In this document: positions 53,765 to 63,251 of the stretch, in pieces | Numbering within the stretch: position 1 is the stretch's first letter | Layout of the letters: every line of letters begins with the position of its first letter | From: Paenibacillus cellulosilyticus | GTDB taxonomy: Bacteria; Bacillota; Bacilli; Paenibacillales; Paenibacillaceae | Assembly: GCF_003182255.1 (NCBI RefSeq) | Contig: NZ_QGTQ01000008.1 | Span: 62,001 to 126,000, forward strand | Length of the DNA: 64,000 nucleotides | Direction of reading: 5' to 3' | Program-made: the position numbers and the translations under genes | Notes under the pieces: model-generated | The model's input: only the letters and a program-made list of their open reading frames with translations | The model's database searches: none | Told to the model about the DNA's origin: nothing

Positions 53765-54547
53765 TTATAGAACAGCCGCCTTGCCGCCATCGATATTAAT
53801 CGCTGTACCGGATACATAAGAAGCCGCTTCTGACACGAGAAAAGCAATTACGTTCGCGGCTTCCTCCGTACGACCGATGCGTCCGAGCGGAATGTCGTGC
53901 CGCGGATCAGCAGCGAATTCGTCCCAAGTCAAATGAGGAGCTGTCGCCTGCCACATGCGCTCAATCTGATCACTTCTGATCAGACCGATGCAGACAGCGT
54001 TAACACGAATGCCATCCCGCGCGAGATCCTTGCTCATGGCTTTGGTCAACGCTAGACCGGCTGCACGGCTGACCGAAGTCGGCAGCGATGAGCCGGATGG
54101 CGTTTTGCCGCCGACAGCGGTCACATTGACGACTGCGCCCCCACCTGCCTGACGCATATACGGCAATGCAGCTCGTGTAAAGTGGATTGCGCCGAACAGC
54201 TTGAGATCTAAGTCGGCTGACCAAGCAGGTACATCGACTGCTTCGAACGGCTTAGCCGCAGAAGTTCCTGCGTTATTAACCAGGATGTCGATACCGCCAA
54301 ATCGATCGACAGCTGCCGCTACAGCGCGTTGTACATCTGCTTCGATTGACACGTCTGCTGCGACGATAAGAGGTTCAGTACCTGTCTTCTCCGCGATTTG
54401 TTTCGCGGCCTGCTGCAGCGAATCCTCATTCCTTGCGACAAGCGCAACTTGCGCACCTTCGGACGCAAGCAGCAAGGCTGTTGCAAATCCGATCCCTTTA
54501 CTGCCACCTGTGATGATAGCACGCTTACCTTGTAGTCCCAGTTTCAT
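53765..54547 (-). CDS. SDR family protein lacking the usual YxxxK active site
   Basis: This 260-residue protein has an intact Rossmann start (ITGGSKGIGFATALLLASEGA), NAG motif LVNNAGTSA and a C-terminal GTAINIDGGKAAVL. The catalytic YxxxK is missing: the aligned stretch reads SSLPTSVSRAAGLALTKAM, giving Thr and Arg where Tyr and Lys would be. A Ser upstream in VVNVTAVGG is also not clear. The substitution is in a well-conserved local context and so is not a sequencing error. It could bind NAD(P)H and act in another reaction, or use different residues. GAGGAGTC precedes the ATG. Confidence 0.85.
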   Translation of the reverse strand: MKLGLQGKRAIITGGSKGIGFATALLLASEGAQVALVARNEDSLQQAAKQIAEKTGTEPLIVAADVSIEADVQRAVAAAVDRFGGIDILVNNAGTSAAKPFEAVDVPAWSADLDLKLFGAIHFTRAALPYMRQAGGGAVVNVTAVGGKTPSGSSLPTSVSRAAGLALTKAMSKDLARDGIRVNAVCIGLIRSDQIERMWQATAPHLTWDEFAADPRHDIPLGRIGRTEEAANVIAFLVSEAASYVSGTAINIDGGKAAVL

Positions 54548-54607
54548 ATGGATATGACTCCTCTCTAAATTGATATTGTGATGGACTCGAATAGTCCAAG
54601 CCTATTA

Positions 54608-55486
54608 TTAAGCTTCGTAGGCTATCGTCATCTGCAGCTGAAGGGCTTGTCCGGGTTCAACGAGCAGCAGCCCCTTCTTATCGTTGAGCGCTTCGTTGAG
54701 CGCAGTCCACGGCTCGACGCAAACGAACGGCTTCCCTTCTACCGACCATAAAACAGCGTAGCGGAACGTCTCGCTGTAGCTTAGATGTACGCGTCCACCG
54801 CTGCTTTTCAACGGAAATGCAATCTCCGGTCGTTTCGAATCCAGCAAGGCGACGGATTCGACGAGTCCGTTCAAATCAAACGTGCCGTTGAACGGTTTCT
54901 CGACATTGTCATTATAGTCAAGCAGTTTCGTAGCATCTGAGGAATAAGCCAAGTTCTTGCTGTCCGTTGCGAAATACGGATGGAAGCCTGCAACCATCGG
55001 CATTTGCTCTCCGGACTGATTGGTGTACTGCTGTTCGATCGACAGCTTCCCGTCTTTAAGACGGTATGTGAACTGCAGTTCGAACGCGAACGGGAACGAA
55101 GCTAACGTTTCTTCGTCACTGTGAAGAGTCAGCGTGACGTATGCACCGTTGTCTGTACCAGACTGTATGACCTCCCACGGCTTCACACGTGCGACACCAT
55201 GATTTTTCATCTGGTACGTGCTGCCCTTCCATTCGTATTGTCCACCGACTAGTTGTCCGCAAATCGGGAACAACACGGGGATGCCTCCTCGGATGTTCGC
55301 TTGCGGGTTCAAGAATGTGTCCCTGTCCAGGTAAAGCAGCTCTTGTCCATTCAATTCACAATGGATGACGATCGCGCCGCGTTCAGGACAAACGACGACG
55401 CGTGATCGCGTTGCGGCCTCTTTCAATTCGATTAAAGGGTAACCATCAACAAAATGATGTATGGTATAGTTCGTTTGTTCGCTCAT
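54608..55486 (-). CDS. Aldose 1-epimerase family protein
   Basis: This 292-residue protein has the galactose-mutarotase-like beta-sandwich of YeaD/LacX-type epimerases: GGIPVLFPICGQL (Arg/His pocket region), MKNHGVARVKPWEV with the first catalytic His, MVAGFHPYFATD with the second, and CVEPWTALNEALND with the catalytic Glu. These enzymes invert the anomeric centre of hexoses or hexose-6-phosphates. ACAGGAGG precedes the ATG. It lies just downstream of the glycosyltransferase operon but behind its terminator, so it is a neighbour and not necessarily a partner. Confidence 0.9.
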   Translation of the reverse strand: MSEQTNYTIHHFVDGYPLIELKEAATRSRVVVCPERGAIVIHCELNGQELLYLDRDTFLNPQANIRGGIPVLFPICGQLVGGQYEWKGSTYQMKNHGVARVKPWEVIQSGTDNGAYVTLTLHSDEETLASFPFAFELQFTYRLKDGKLSIEQQYTNQSGEQMPMVAGFHPYFATDSKNLAYSSDATKLLDYNDNVEKPFNGTFDLNGLVESVALLDSKRPEIAFPLKSSGGRVHLSYSETFRYAVLWSVEGKPFVCVEPWTALNEALNDKKGLLLVEPGQALQLQMTIAYEA

Positions 55487-55571
55487 GGATGTGCCTCCTG
55501 TGGATGTTCATTTAGACTTAATCCTCATTATACCAATAGTTAGACGGAAATGAACAATCAGGACTTGCACT

Positions 55572-55609
55572 AAAAAAAGAGAATGTCCATCACAGCTGGA
55601 CATTCTCTT
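55572..55609 (-). terminator. Intrinsic terminator of the glycosyltransferase/pyruvyl-transferase operon
   Basis: AGAGAATGTCCA pairs perfectly with TGGACATTCTCT and is followed by TTTTTTAG on the minus strand, 12 bases after the pyruvyl-transferase stop. Confidence 0.85.
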
Positions 55610-55620
55610 CAAAAGCTGCT

Positions 55621-56688
55621 TTAAAAGAGCCGCTCACGAAACGGTGTAACGAGCGACTGATATGCTGTCTGACGCCCTGCGTCCAGCTTGCTTATATAGC
55701 CCTCTCGCCATGCTGCGGCAGCTTGAACCTTCTCCGTTAGCTTATGAGCCAGCTGTTCGTCATCTGAGGCGATGATCCAATCGGCTAAGTCGAGGCCGTG
55801 CATCAGATCGAAGCTTTTGAACCGGTAACCTATACAGACGAATGGGACGTTCGCCGCGGCAGACAGCAGATTGGCATGCAGCTTGAAGTTAATGGTCGCT
55901 TCGAATCCAGACAGCAGCTCTACATAATCCGCCGCCGTATATACGTTGGGATCGAACGTAACATGATCGTCATGTCCAAGCTTTCGATACAACCGCGCCA
56001 ATGCCTCTTGGTCCGGTCCCCAGACCGAATAGAGATGGAGCCTGTATCCGAGAGCCAGCAGTGAGCGGCCAGCTTCTGCTAATGCATCCTCCACTCGTTC
56101 CTCGTTGCCGCCGTAAATTCGGTTATACGAGGTGCCCCAGTTGATACCGATCGTCCGATATTGACTTTGGTCGGTTCGAGCTGGAGCCGATACTGGCACC
56201 AGCGCGTTCATAAGCATCGCAGAATCGCCACTGATGGAGATATGCTCAGGCAATGCACCTAGCGAATCCATATAATTCACCGTCCAAGGTCCCCGTACTC
56301 CGCAATAAGCGCTGTGTTCCATGACGGCTTTCAGCTTTTGGCGATACTGGATACTCTCATTGACTGCGTCTGGCACCAGCAGCCCCTCTGCCGATTGCTC
56401 CCATTTATGAAGTCGGTCATGGCCGCTGCCCCAGATGATGATGGTTTTCCCGAGCTCGAGCGCATCATGCACGAGATCAACATATCCCGGGATGATCAAC
56501 GAGCCGCCGCCGAGCACGATCGTATCGTATTGGTCTACCTTCTTCCATTCTACCTGCGGAAGAGAAGGGATGATTTGATACTCTTCTTCGTTCAGATGAG
56601 CATCCGCCATAGCCCGGAACATCTCCCACATCCACTCATCTCCAAGATTGTTGAAGCCAATCCACCCTAAATATAATACCTTACGCAT
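55621..56688 (-). CDS. Polysaccharide pyruvyl transferase family protein (CsaB-like)
   Basis: This 355-residue protein has the two-domain GT-B-like PS_pyruv_trans fold: LYLGWIGFNNLGDEWMWEMF at the start, YDTIVLGGGSLI, GKTIIIWGSGHD, YCGVRGPWTVNYMDSLG, and the C-terminal VTFDPNVYTAADYVELLSGFEATINFKLHANLLSAAANVPFVCIGYRFK. CsaB adds ketal-linked pyruvate to cell-wall polymers so that SLH-domain proteins can bind; other members pyruvylate exopolysaccharide sugars. Here it is the last gene of an operon with two glycosyltransferases beside a BclA-like gene, so the acceptor may be a surface glycan. The ATG at 56688 lies ten bases after GGAGGG; the start at 56706 is also possible. Confidence 0.85.
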   Translation of the reverse strand: MRKVLYLGWIGFNNLGDEWMWEMFRAMADAHLNEEEYQIIPSLPQVEWKKVDQYDTIVLGGGSLIIPGYVDLVHDALELGKTIIIWGSGHDRLHKWEQSAEGLLVPDAVNESIQYRQKLKAVMEHSAYCGVRGPWTVNYMDSLGALPEHISISGDSAMLMNALVPVSAPARTDQSQYRTIGINWGTSYNRIYGGNEERVEDALAEAGRSLLALGYRLHLYSVWGPDQEALARLYRKLGHDDHVTFDPNVYTAADYVELLSGFEATINFKLHANLLSAAANVPFVCIGYRFKSFDLMHGLDLADWIIASDDEQLAHKLTEKVQAAAAWREGYISKLDAGRQTAYQSLVTPFRERLF

Positions 56689-56710
56689 GCGATACAATCC
56701 CTCCATCCTA

Positions 56711-57841
56711 TCAAGTTCTCGTCAGCAAGTCGCCGTACAGCTGCTTCATCTGAAGCGCTTTGTCACGGATATGAAAATTCGCACGTGCCCATGCTTGCCC
56801 TTGCCGGCCAACCGCTTCCAGTCTGTCTGCTGATGCGAGTGCTTCAGTAATTGCTGCACCAATCAACTGCTCTGATGGACGTTCCTTGGAGTTGTGATCG
56901 CCAAAATAATACTGCCAAGCCTCATCATAAACAGGCTGATCCACCAGGCCAAAATATCCGTGGTTGCCAATCGCCAGCACCGGCTTGCCGCACGCCATCG
57001 CTTCAAGCGCAACTCGTCCGGTTCCAACGACAAGATCGCCAAGATTGTAGTAGTCGCGCATTTGCAATTGGCTGCCTACCAAATGAACGAAGGTAGTGCC
57101 GCATTCTTGATTCACGGCCTCGGCCAGCTCGGCGATTACAGCTGACTGATTGCCTGAACCCGCGATTACCACATGAAGCGGAGTTGATCCACTCAATCGA
57201 ATCGTACGTGCGGCTCGTACGAGCATCGCGCATACTACTGCTTTGTCCCATGCAAGACGGGACGCATAGACGACTATTTTCTCCCCTTCATGGATGTTCA
57301 GTTGGGCACGCAGTGCGGCGGAAGGCTCGGAACGATATTGTTCAAAATCAACGCCATTCGCAATTAGATACGACGGAATCCCCTGATAATCCAAATAGCC
57401 TTGTACCGGAGGACTAACGCTAACGAAGGTGCAGCCGGCTTCCTTCATCAATTGGAGCTGATCCGGCGGATAATAAGCGCCATGCACAGTGAACACAACC
57501 GGAATGCCCAATTTTCTAGCGGCATCCGCTGCATACAGGCCAGATGGTGTTTGATGAATATGAAGCAAATCGATCTTTCGGCTTCGCATGATTTGCGTAA
57601 GCGCGTAATCGGCCTGCTTCTGACGTTCAGGGTCCATCAACTGCTCCGCAGTTAGTCCAACGAGATGGATCGGACACCCTGCACGAACAAAAGCATCGTA
57701 CATTACGCCGGATGCACCAGCATAAACCGGGACGACGCCGATTGATGGGAAAGTTTTCACAAGGCTCAGTACATACGTTTCCGTTCCGCCCACGGAAAGA
57801 CTATCCATGACCATAAGCGGCCTAATCCGATTATGCGTCAT
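56711..57841 (-). CDS. Glycosyltransferase family 4 protein
   Basis: This 376-residue GT-B enzyme has an N-terminal acceptor domain (PLMVMDSLSVGGTETYVLSLVK, DLLHIHQTPSGLYAADAARKLGIPVVFTVHG) and a C-terminal donor domain (EKIVVYASRLAWDKAVV, LHVVIAGSGNQ, NLGDLVVGTGRVALEAMACGKPVLAIGNHG with the EX7E pair). It retains the anomeric configuration and acts at the cytoplasmic side. It starts inside the end of the GT2 gene, with AAGGAGAAG upstream, and its stop is followed shortly by the pyruvyl-transferase gene. The donor and acceptor sugars cannot be read from sequence. Confidence 0.9.
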   Translation of the reverse strand: MTHNRIRPLMVMDSLSVGGTETYVLSLVKTFPSIGVVPVYAGASGVMYDAFVRAGCPIHLVGLTAEQLMDPERQKQADYALTQIMRSRKIDLLHIHQTPSGLYAADAARKLGIPVVFTVHGAYYPPDQLQLMKEAGCTFVSVSPPVQGYLDYQGIPSYLIANGVDFEQYRSEPSAALRAQLNIHEGEKIVVYASRLAWDKAVVCAMLVRAARTIRLSGSTPLHVVIAGSGNQSAVIAELAEAVNQECGTTFVHLVGSQLQMRDYYNLGDLVVGTGRVALEAMACGKPVLAIGNHGYFGLVDQPVYDEAWQYYFGDHNSKERPSEQLIGAAITEALASADRLEAVGRQGQAWARANFHIRDKALQMKQLYGDLLTRT

Positions 57842-58559
57842 CATTCTTCTCCTTCTGAGGCTTGCCGAAATAGTTGCGTGAACGCTGCTTCGGATGTTTG
57901 CGATAGTAATACAGCACTTCCCGCAAGTTCTCAACGTTTCTTGCTCCAGGCTTGATCACTTTCGCTATAAATTCATAATCCTCTGCGCCTTCGATTCGCC
58001 TTGTGTGTCCGCCGATACGGTCGAATACAGCGCCACGAAACATGACTGTTCCATGGCAGATGCAATGTCCGCCTTTCTCATAAACCTTGCCAATCTGCTC
58101 GCCGTATTTGAGCCAGTACACGGGCATCCGTCGGTTAGGCAGGCCATCTTCGAACACTTCGTAATTAGTACCGATCAGATCGATATGCGGATGATGGTTC
58201 AAATACCGGACCTGAATAGCAAGTCGTGCTGGATGTGACAAATCGTCGGCGTCCTGTATGGCGATATACTCCCCTTTGGCCAAATACATCCCCGTAGTTA
58301 TCGCGCCAGCATAACCTGTATTGCGAGGCAGCCGCAGCGTGTAGATTCCCTTTCCTTCCCTTAACAATGGTTCATTGTTATTAAGCCAATTCATAACATA
58401 CTCGTAAGATCCGTCTGTGGAGGCATCATCAATAAGTATGAGCTCCCAACTCTCATAGGTCTGATCGAGCAAGCTCGTCAAACATTCCGATAAATACGGA
58501 AGCTTGTTATAGACGGTAATGACAATGCTGACTAGTCCTGGTATACGTTGAAACGACAC
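57831..58559 (-). CDS. Glycosyltransferase family 2 protein
   Basis: This 242-residue GT-A enzyme begins LVSIVITVYNKLPYLSECLTSLLDQTYESWELILIDDASTDGS, the nucleotide-sugar site, with metal-binding IQDADD near residue 107 and a C-terminal GGHTRRIEGAEDYEFIAKV ED motif. It has no membrane helix. The start is taken as the GTG at 58559, which has AAGGAGAAGAG upstream; the ATG at 58586 has none. It is the third gene of the operon and overlaps the GT4 start, so the two are probably translated in concert. Confidence 0.88.
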   Translation of the reverse strand: MSFQRIPGLVSIVITVYNKLPYLSECLTSLLDQTYESWELILIDDASTDGSYEYVMNWLNNNEPLLREGKGIYTLRLPRNTGYAGAITTGMYLAKGEYIAIQDADDLSHPARLAIQVRYLNHHPHIDLIGTNYEVFEDGLPNRRMPVYWLKYGEQIGKVYEKGGHCICHGTVMFRGAVFDRIGGHTRRIEGAEDYEFIAKVIKPGARNVENLREVLYYYRKHPKQRSRNYFGKPQKEKNDDA

Positions 58560-58591
58560 GGGTTGTCTCTTCTCCTTACTTTCCATAATTG

Positions 58592-58783
58592 TTATAAGAG
58601 CCGGATGTAAGAAATGAAACGAAGTTGAATAATGGCATAGCTTCCGTTCTCATAACCGAATTCCTCCGATGTGCGGATCGTCACCGCGGCGCCATCTACC
58701 GAAACAAGCGTACCGCAGATCGTTTCCAATGCGCTCGCGATCTGAACCTCCTTGTTCACGAGGGATACCAATTCTTCAATCAT
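58592..58783 (-). CDS. Small beta-rich protein (DUF2642-like, possible spore-coat protein)
   Basis: This 63-residue protein consists of one small beta-barrel-like unit: VSLVNKEVQIASALETICGTLVSVDGAAVTIRT, then a loop and YAIIQLRFISYIRLL. It resembles the SH3-like DUF2642/YuzF-type proteins reported in spore coats. Its start overlaps the end of the preceding larger relative by four bases (ATGA). It has no cysteines suited to cross-linking apart from one. Its placement between a related protein and a GT2 is unusual. The family assignment is tentative. Confidence 0.5.
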   Translation of the reverse strand: MIEELVSLVNKEVQIASALETICGTLVSVDGAAVTIRTSEEFGYENGSYAIIQLRFISYIRLL

Positions 58784-59178
58784 TTGTCGACCTGCTTTCC
58801 TGTTAAATGAAAGGCGATCAGCTGTTCCAGCGGCGCCATTACGCTCGTCCCACCTTGTTCACGTACGACCAAATAATCGCTGCCCACCTTGGTGATGGTC
58901 CCTTCGACTGTACCGGCCGGCGTTAACAACTCGACTGGCTTTCCTGTGTACGGTTCAAACACTTGCTTGAGCTTATTCAAGCTGTATGTGCCGGCATCGC
59001 GTTGACTCTCATATTCAATTGAAGCTAACTCTTCTCGAATGGTCTGTCGCAGCTCATTCAACATCGTTGACCCATCTTGTTGGTTGGGTGCCTCTGACAT
59101 CGCTGTTCGCAACTCCAGCAGACGAGCAAGTCCGTCAAAATATTCTTTCAGCTCTCTCTCATTCACAATAATCTTCAA
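58780..59178 (-). CDS. Two-part small protein: helical N-terminus plus DUF2642-like domain
   Basis: This 132-residue protein starts at TTG with GGATGGAGAAGAG before it. Residues 1-75 are charged and helical (LKEYFDGLARLLELRTAMSEA, MLNELRQTIREELASIEYESQ). Residues about 85-130 (GKPVELLTPAGTVEGTITKVGSDYLVVREQGGTSVMAPLEQLIAFHL) look like the same SH3-like unit as in the next gene. It is the first gene of the five-gene operon. A spore-coat or exosporium adaptor role is inferred from that likeness and from the BclA-like neighbour. Confidence 0.55.
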   Translation of the reverse strand: MKIIVNERELKEYFDGLARLLELRTAMSEAPNQQDGSTMLNELRQTIREELASIEYESQRDAGTYSLNKLKQVFEPYTGKPVELLTPAGTVEGTITKVGSDYLVVREQGGTSVMAPLEQLIAFHLTGKQVDK

Positions 59179-59275
59179 CTCTTCTCCATCCTCCTGTTCT
59201 ATGTGGAAACTACTAATCTTTCTCTTTACCTAGCGTATACAGATTGAGGAAAGAACGATTGAGTCATTCCACTAG

Positions 59276-59287
59276 CAATCTATGAAA
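59276..59287 (-). promoter_or_regulatory. Shared 12-base element before the glycosyltransferase operon
   Basis: TTTCATAGATTG lies 98 bases before the first start codon. The same element (one base different) stands 83 bases before the BclA-like gene. CATAnnnTG is one base from the sigma-K -10, but no AC -35 is found at proper spacing. Its role is unproven. Confidence 0.35.
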
Positions 59288-59310
59288 ATGTTCGTTTGTC
59301 TTTTCAAGAC

Positions 59311-59354
59311 AAAAAGGACACCGTTCCCTACGTTCCGTAGGGGCAGGTATCCTT
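59311..59354 (-). terminator. Intrinsic terminator after the BclA-like gene
   Basis: AAGGATACC..CCCTACG pairs with CGTAGGG..GGTGTCCTT around GAA, followed by TTTTGTC on the minus strand, 13 bases after the stop. Confidence 0.75.
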
Positions 59355-59367
59355 ATAGATGCAGGGC

Positions 59368-60987
<1,620 letters not shown>

Positions 60988-60988
60988 T

Positions 60989-61000
60989 CAATTTATGAAA
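60989..61000 (-). promoter_or_regulatory. Shared 12-base element before the BclA-like gene
   Basis: TTTCATAAATTG on the minus strand stands 83 bases before the start codon and matches 11 of 12 bases with the element before the neighbouring operon. It contains a sigma-K-like -10 core (CATAAATTG), without a convincing -35. Confidence 0.35.
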
Positions 61001-61049
61001 GTGTTAGTCTATTCATGACGATCAAACGATGATGACTACTGACTACAAC

Positions 61050-61082
61050 AAAGAAGAGCCTGCAAGCAGCAAGCTCTTCTTC
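61050..61082 (-). terminator. Intrinsic terminator after splB
   Basis: AAGAAGAGC..GC pairs with GC..GCTCTTCTT, followed by TGTTG, just past the splB stop on the minus strand. Confidence 0.7.
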
Positions 61083-61089
61083 GCTTCAG

Positions 61090-62157
61090 TCATGTGAAGT
61101 ATTCAATTCTGGCTTCTGGGAAGTGGTCATAAATCTGTTGAAAAATGAATTGTTTGAGTGCGTTCGCTTGATCATCCTGATAGACGTATTTCCCTTGCCC
61201 CCAGCGACCCCACTTGTATTTGCGGTTCTCCTCGTCCATCTCAAGCTTCGATTTCGGGTAGCGTTGTTGGATAACCGTTTTCGCTGTTTTCGTAAAACGG
61301 TGCTGAATGAGTTCAAACGTAAGATCGGATGTCGCTTCTCTAGGAAGTGCTTGTTTGAGGCGAGCGATCAGATCGGCGTAGCCGTCTTCCCAACCTTCAT
61401 GCCATATAATTGGAGCGATAATGAAGCCAAGCGGATAGCCGGCGTGCGCCACCTTCCCGGCCGCCGTAATCCGTTCGTGAAAGCTCGATGTCCCCGGCTC
61501 GAAATTGCGAATGACATAGTCTGCATTGACGCTGAAACGAAACCGAGTATGCTTATTGTGCTTTGCATCCAGAAGCGGCTCCACATGATGATATTTGGTC
61601 ACAAAGCGCAGACGGCCGAGTGGTTCTTTTCCCATAAATTCGATGTATTCCTTAAGCGAACCGGATATATGCTCAAGACCTACGGGATCGGACGTACATG
61701 CTGCTTCGAAGCGGGTAATCTCAGGTGCACGTTCCTCGATATACTTTTTCGCTTGGTCTAGAATATCTCCGGTGTTTACATAGACGCGAATATACGGTTT
61801 TGCCCCGAGCGTGGTCTGAAGGTAACAATAATGGCAATGCCCCATGCAGCCGGTAGCGATGGGAATGGCATATTCCGCCGAAGGCTTGGATTGGTCGAAT
61901 TTTAACGTCTTACGAATGCCAACGACCAGTGTGCGTTTAGCAATTTTGTATTTTTCTAAATCGCTCTCCCCCGGTAAATTCGTGATTCGATTATGTGAGC
62001 TGGTGATACGAATCGGTAGCCCTTCCTTTTGAGCCCAATCATGGATTCGTTGGCCTTTCGGATACTCCAGCGCATCTGGTTCAAAATAAACGAGTTCCGG
62101 AACGAATATCTTCGTTTCGCGTACTGGCGGGGCCAGCAATCCCGACGAGTTGGACAA
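61090..62157 (-). CDS. splB: Spore photoproduct lyase
   Basis: This 355-residue radical SAM enzyme directly reverses 5-thyminyl-5,6-dihydrothymine in germinating spores. The 4Fe-4S cluster cysteines are Cys104, Cys108 and Cys111 in TGCMGHCHYC. Cys154 (EAACTSDP) is spaced 43 residues after the last cluster Cys, exactly as the hydrogen-donating Cys141 of B. subtilis SplB. It starts at TTG with AGGAGGG upstream. No splA regulator gene is adjacent, unlike the B. subtilis splAB operon. Together with the SASPs and CwlJ it confirms a spore former. Confidence 0.95.
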   Translation of the reverse strand: MSNSSGLLAPPVRETKIFVPELVYFEPDALEYPKGQRIHDWAQKEGLPIRITSSHNRITNLPGESDLEKYKIAKRTLVVGIRKTLKFDQSKPSAEYAIPIATGCMGHCHYCYLQTTLGAKPYIRVYVNTGDILDQAKKYIEERAPEITRFEAACTSDPVGLEHISGSLKEYIEFMGKEPLGRLRFVTKYHHVEPLLDAKHNKHTRFRFSVNADYVIRNFEPGTSSFHERITAAGKVAHAGYPLGFIIAPIIWHEGWEDGYADLIARLKQALPREATSDLTFELIQHRFTKTAKTVIQQRYPKSKLEMDEENRKYKWGRWGQGKYVYQDDQANALKQFIFQQIYDHFPEARIEYFT

Positions 62158-62341
62158 ATCCTATCCCTCCTGCAGCTCACTTCACATAGGTTTAAGGTGG
62201 ACGAATTCATCGTTTTCATACCTCATTCCCTATCCCCAGTGAATGGGCATAGGCTGCTTCGTGCATCATAAGTGAATACCAAATCCATCCAAGCGCCCAT
62301 AACAGCGCTCATCGAGGATCCATTCGGGAAGGAATTTATTT

Positions 62342-63184
62342 ATGCCTAACAGCGCCTATTGGTATCTGGGTTTAAGCTTTGTTAGCCTTCTATTGTTAAC
62401 GTATACGCTGATTCATGCGAGGAATGTACGGGCTGTCTTCGTTTTCCTTATGATGAACCAACTCGCATATTTCATTGAAACTGTGATTTATATTTTTGGA
62501 TGCAGTTATGTATATCATCCGGGTTTATTAAAGAACAGTGCGTATTATGACAGTAATATGGGGGCATTGACTTCGAACCTGCTCGTTATCCCCACAGTTG
62601 CGATTATGGTGGCCGTATTTCAGCTGCGATGGAAATGGATCATAGCCATGATAGCTGCGATTGGAGTGGTGGAATGGCTGTTTGTAATCATTGAAATCTA
62701 TACGTTGAACTGGTGGAGAATCGTATATACAGCCGTCGGATTACTATTCTACTTGCCGATAGCGCCAATCCTGTATGCCCGTCTCCAACGTCCGGTTAGG
62801 GGCATACTCCATTCTTTGCTTCTATTCTTGTGCATCGCTCCGATTATGGGAACGCTGCATGTCGTGCCCATCATGTTCTTCATGAATCGGAGTTATGACC
62901 CGGGTTGGTTCAGTGATCCTGCTCATGATACAACAGCCTTCGCTTCCTTGTATTACGTGTTTATGACTTGTGTCATTGTCACCTTCATGAAGCTGCAAGC
63001 CGGCCGCGTGTGGGTAAAGTTTGTTGCGATCGCCTTGTTCATCTTCATCATTACGCAAGGATTAACAACGACCAAGTTGCTCACAATCCATAAATGGTGG
63101 GACCCTTGGTTCTATTGTTTGTTCCCAGCGACTGTTTATTTACTCTTCAGACCGATCAGCGCTCGATTTGCAAAAGGGGGATAA
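62342..63184 (+). CDS. Hypothetical polytopic membrane protein
   Basis: This 280-residue protein has about eight hydrophobic helices (YWYLGLSFVSLLLLTYTLI, FVFLMMNQLAYFIETVIYIFGCSYVYHP, NLLVIPTVAIMVAVFQL and so on). A short motif NMGALTSNLLVIPTVA follows a tyrosine-rich loop. The general plan and Trp/Tyr-rich loops recall CBO0543-type membrane proteins, like the gene at 30.4-30.9 kb, but no family is claimed. It is read divergently from splB and converges on the pectate lyase. No ribosome site better than GGAAGGAATTT was seen before the ATG. Confidence 0.65.
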   Translation: MPNSAYWYLGLSFVSLLLLTYTLIHARNVRAVFVFLMMNQLAYFIETVIYIFGCSYVYHPGLLKNSAYYDSNMGALTSNLLVIPTVAIMVAVFQLRWKWIIAMIAAIGVVEWLFVIIEIYTLNWWRIVYTAVGLLFYLPIAPILYARLQRPVRGILHSLLLFLCIAPIMGTLHVVPIMFFMNRSYDPGWFSDPAHDTTAFASLYYVFMTCVIVTFMKLQAGRVWVKFVAIALFIFIITQGLTTTKLLTIHKWWDPWFYCLFPATVYLLFRPISARFAKGG

Positions 63185-63232
63185 AAAAGGATCAAGCACT
63201 CGCCATCAATAGATGGACAAGAGACTTGATCC
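63183..63232. terminator. Terminator between the membrane protein and pectate lyase genes
   Basis: GGATCAAG pairs with CTTGATCC across a longer interior loop. T-rich flanks on the minus strand favour the pectate lyase transcript. Confidence 0.5.
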
Positions 63233-63251
63233 GATTAAGATTCTCTCAACG

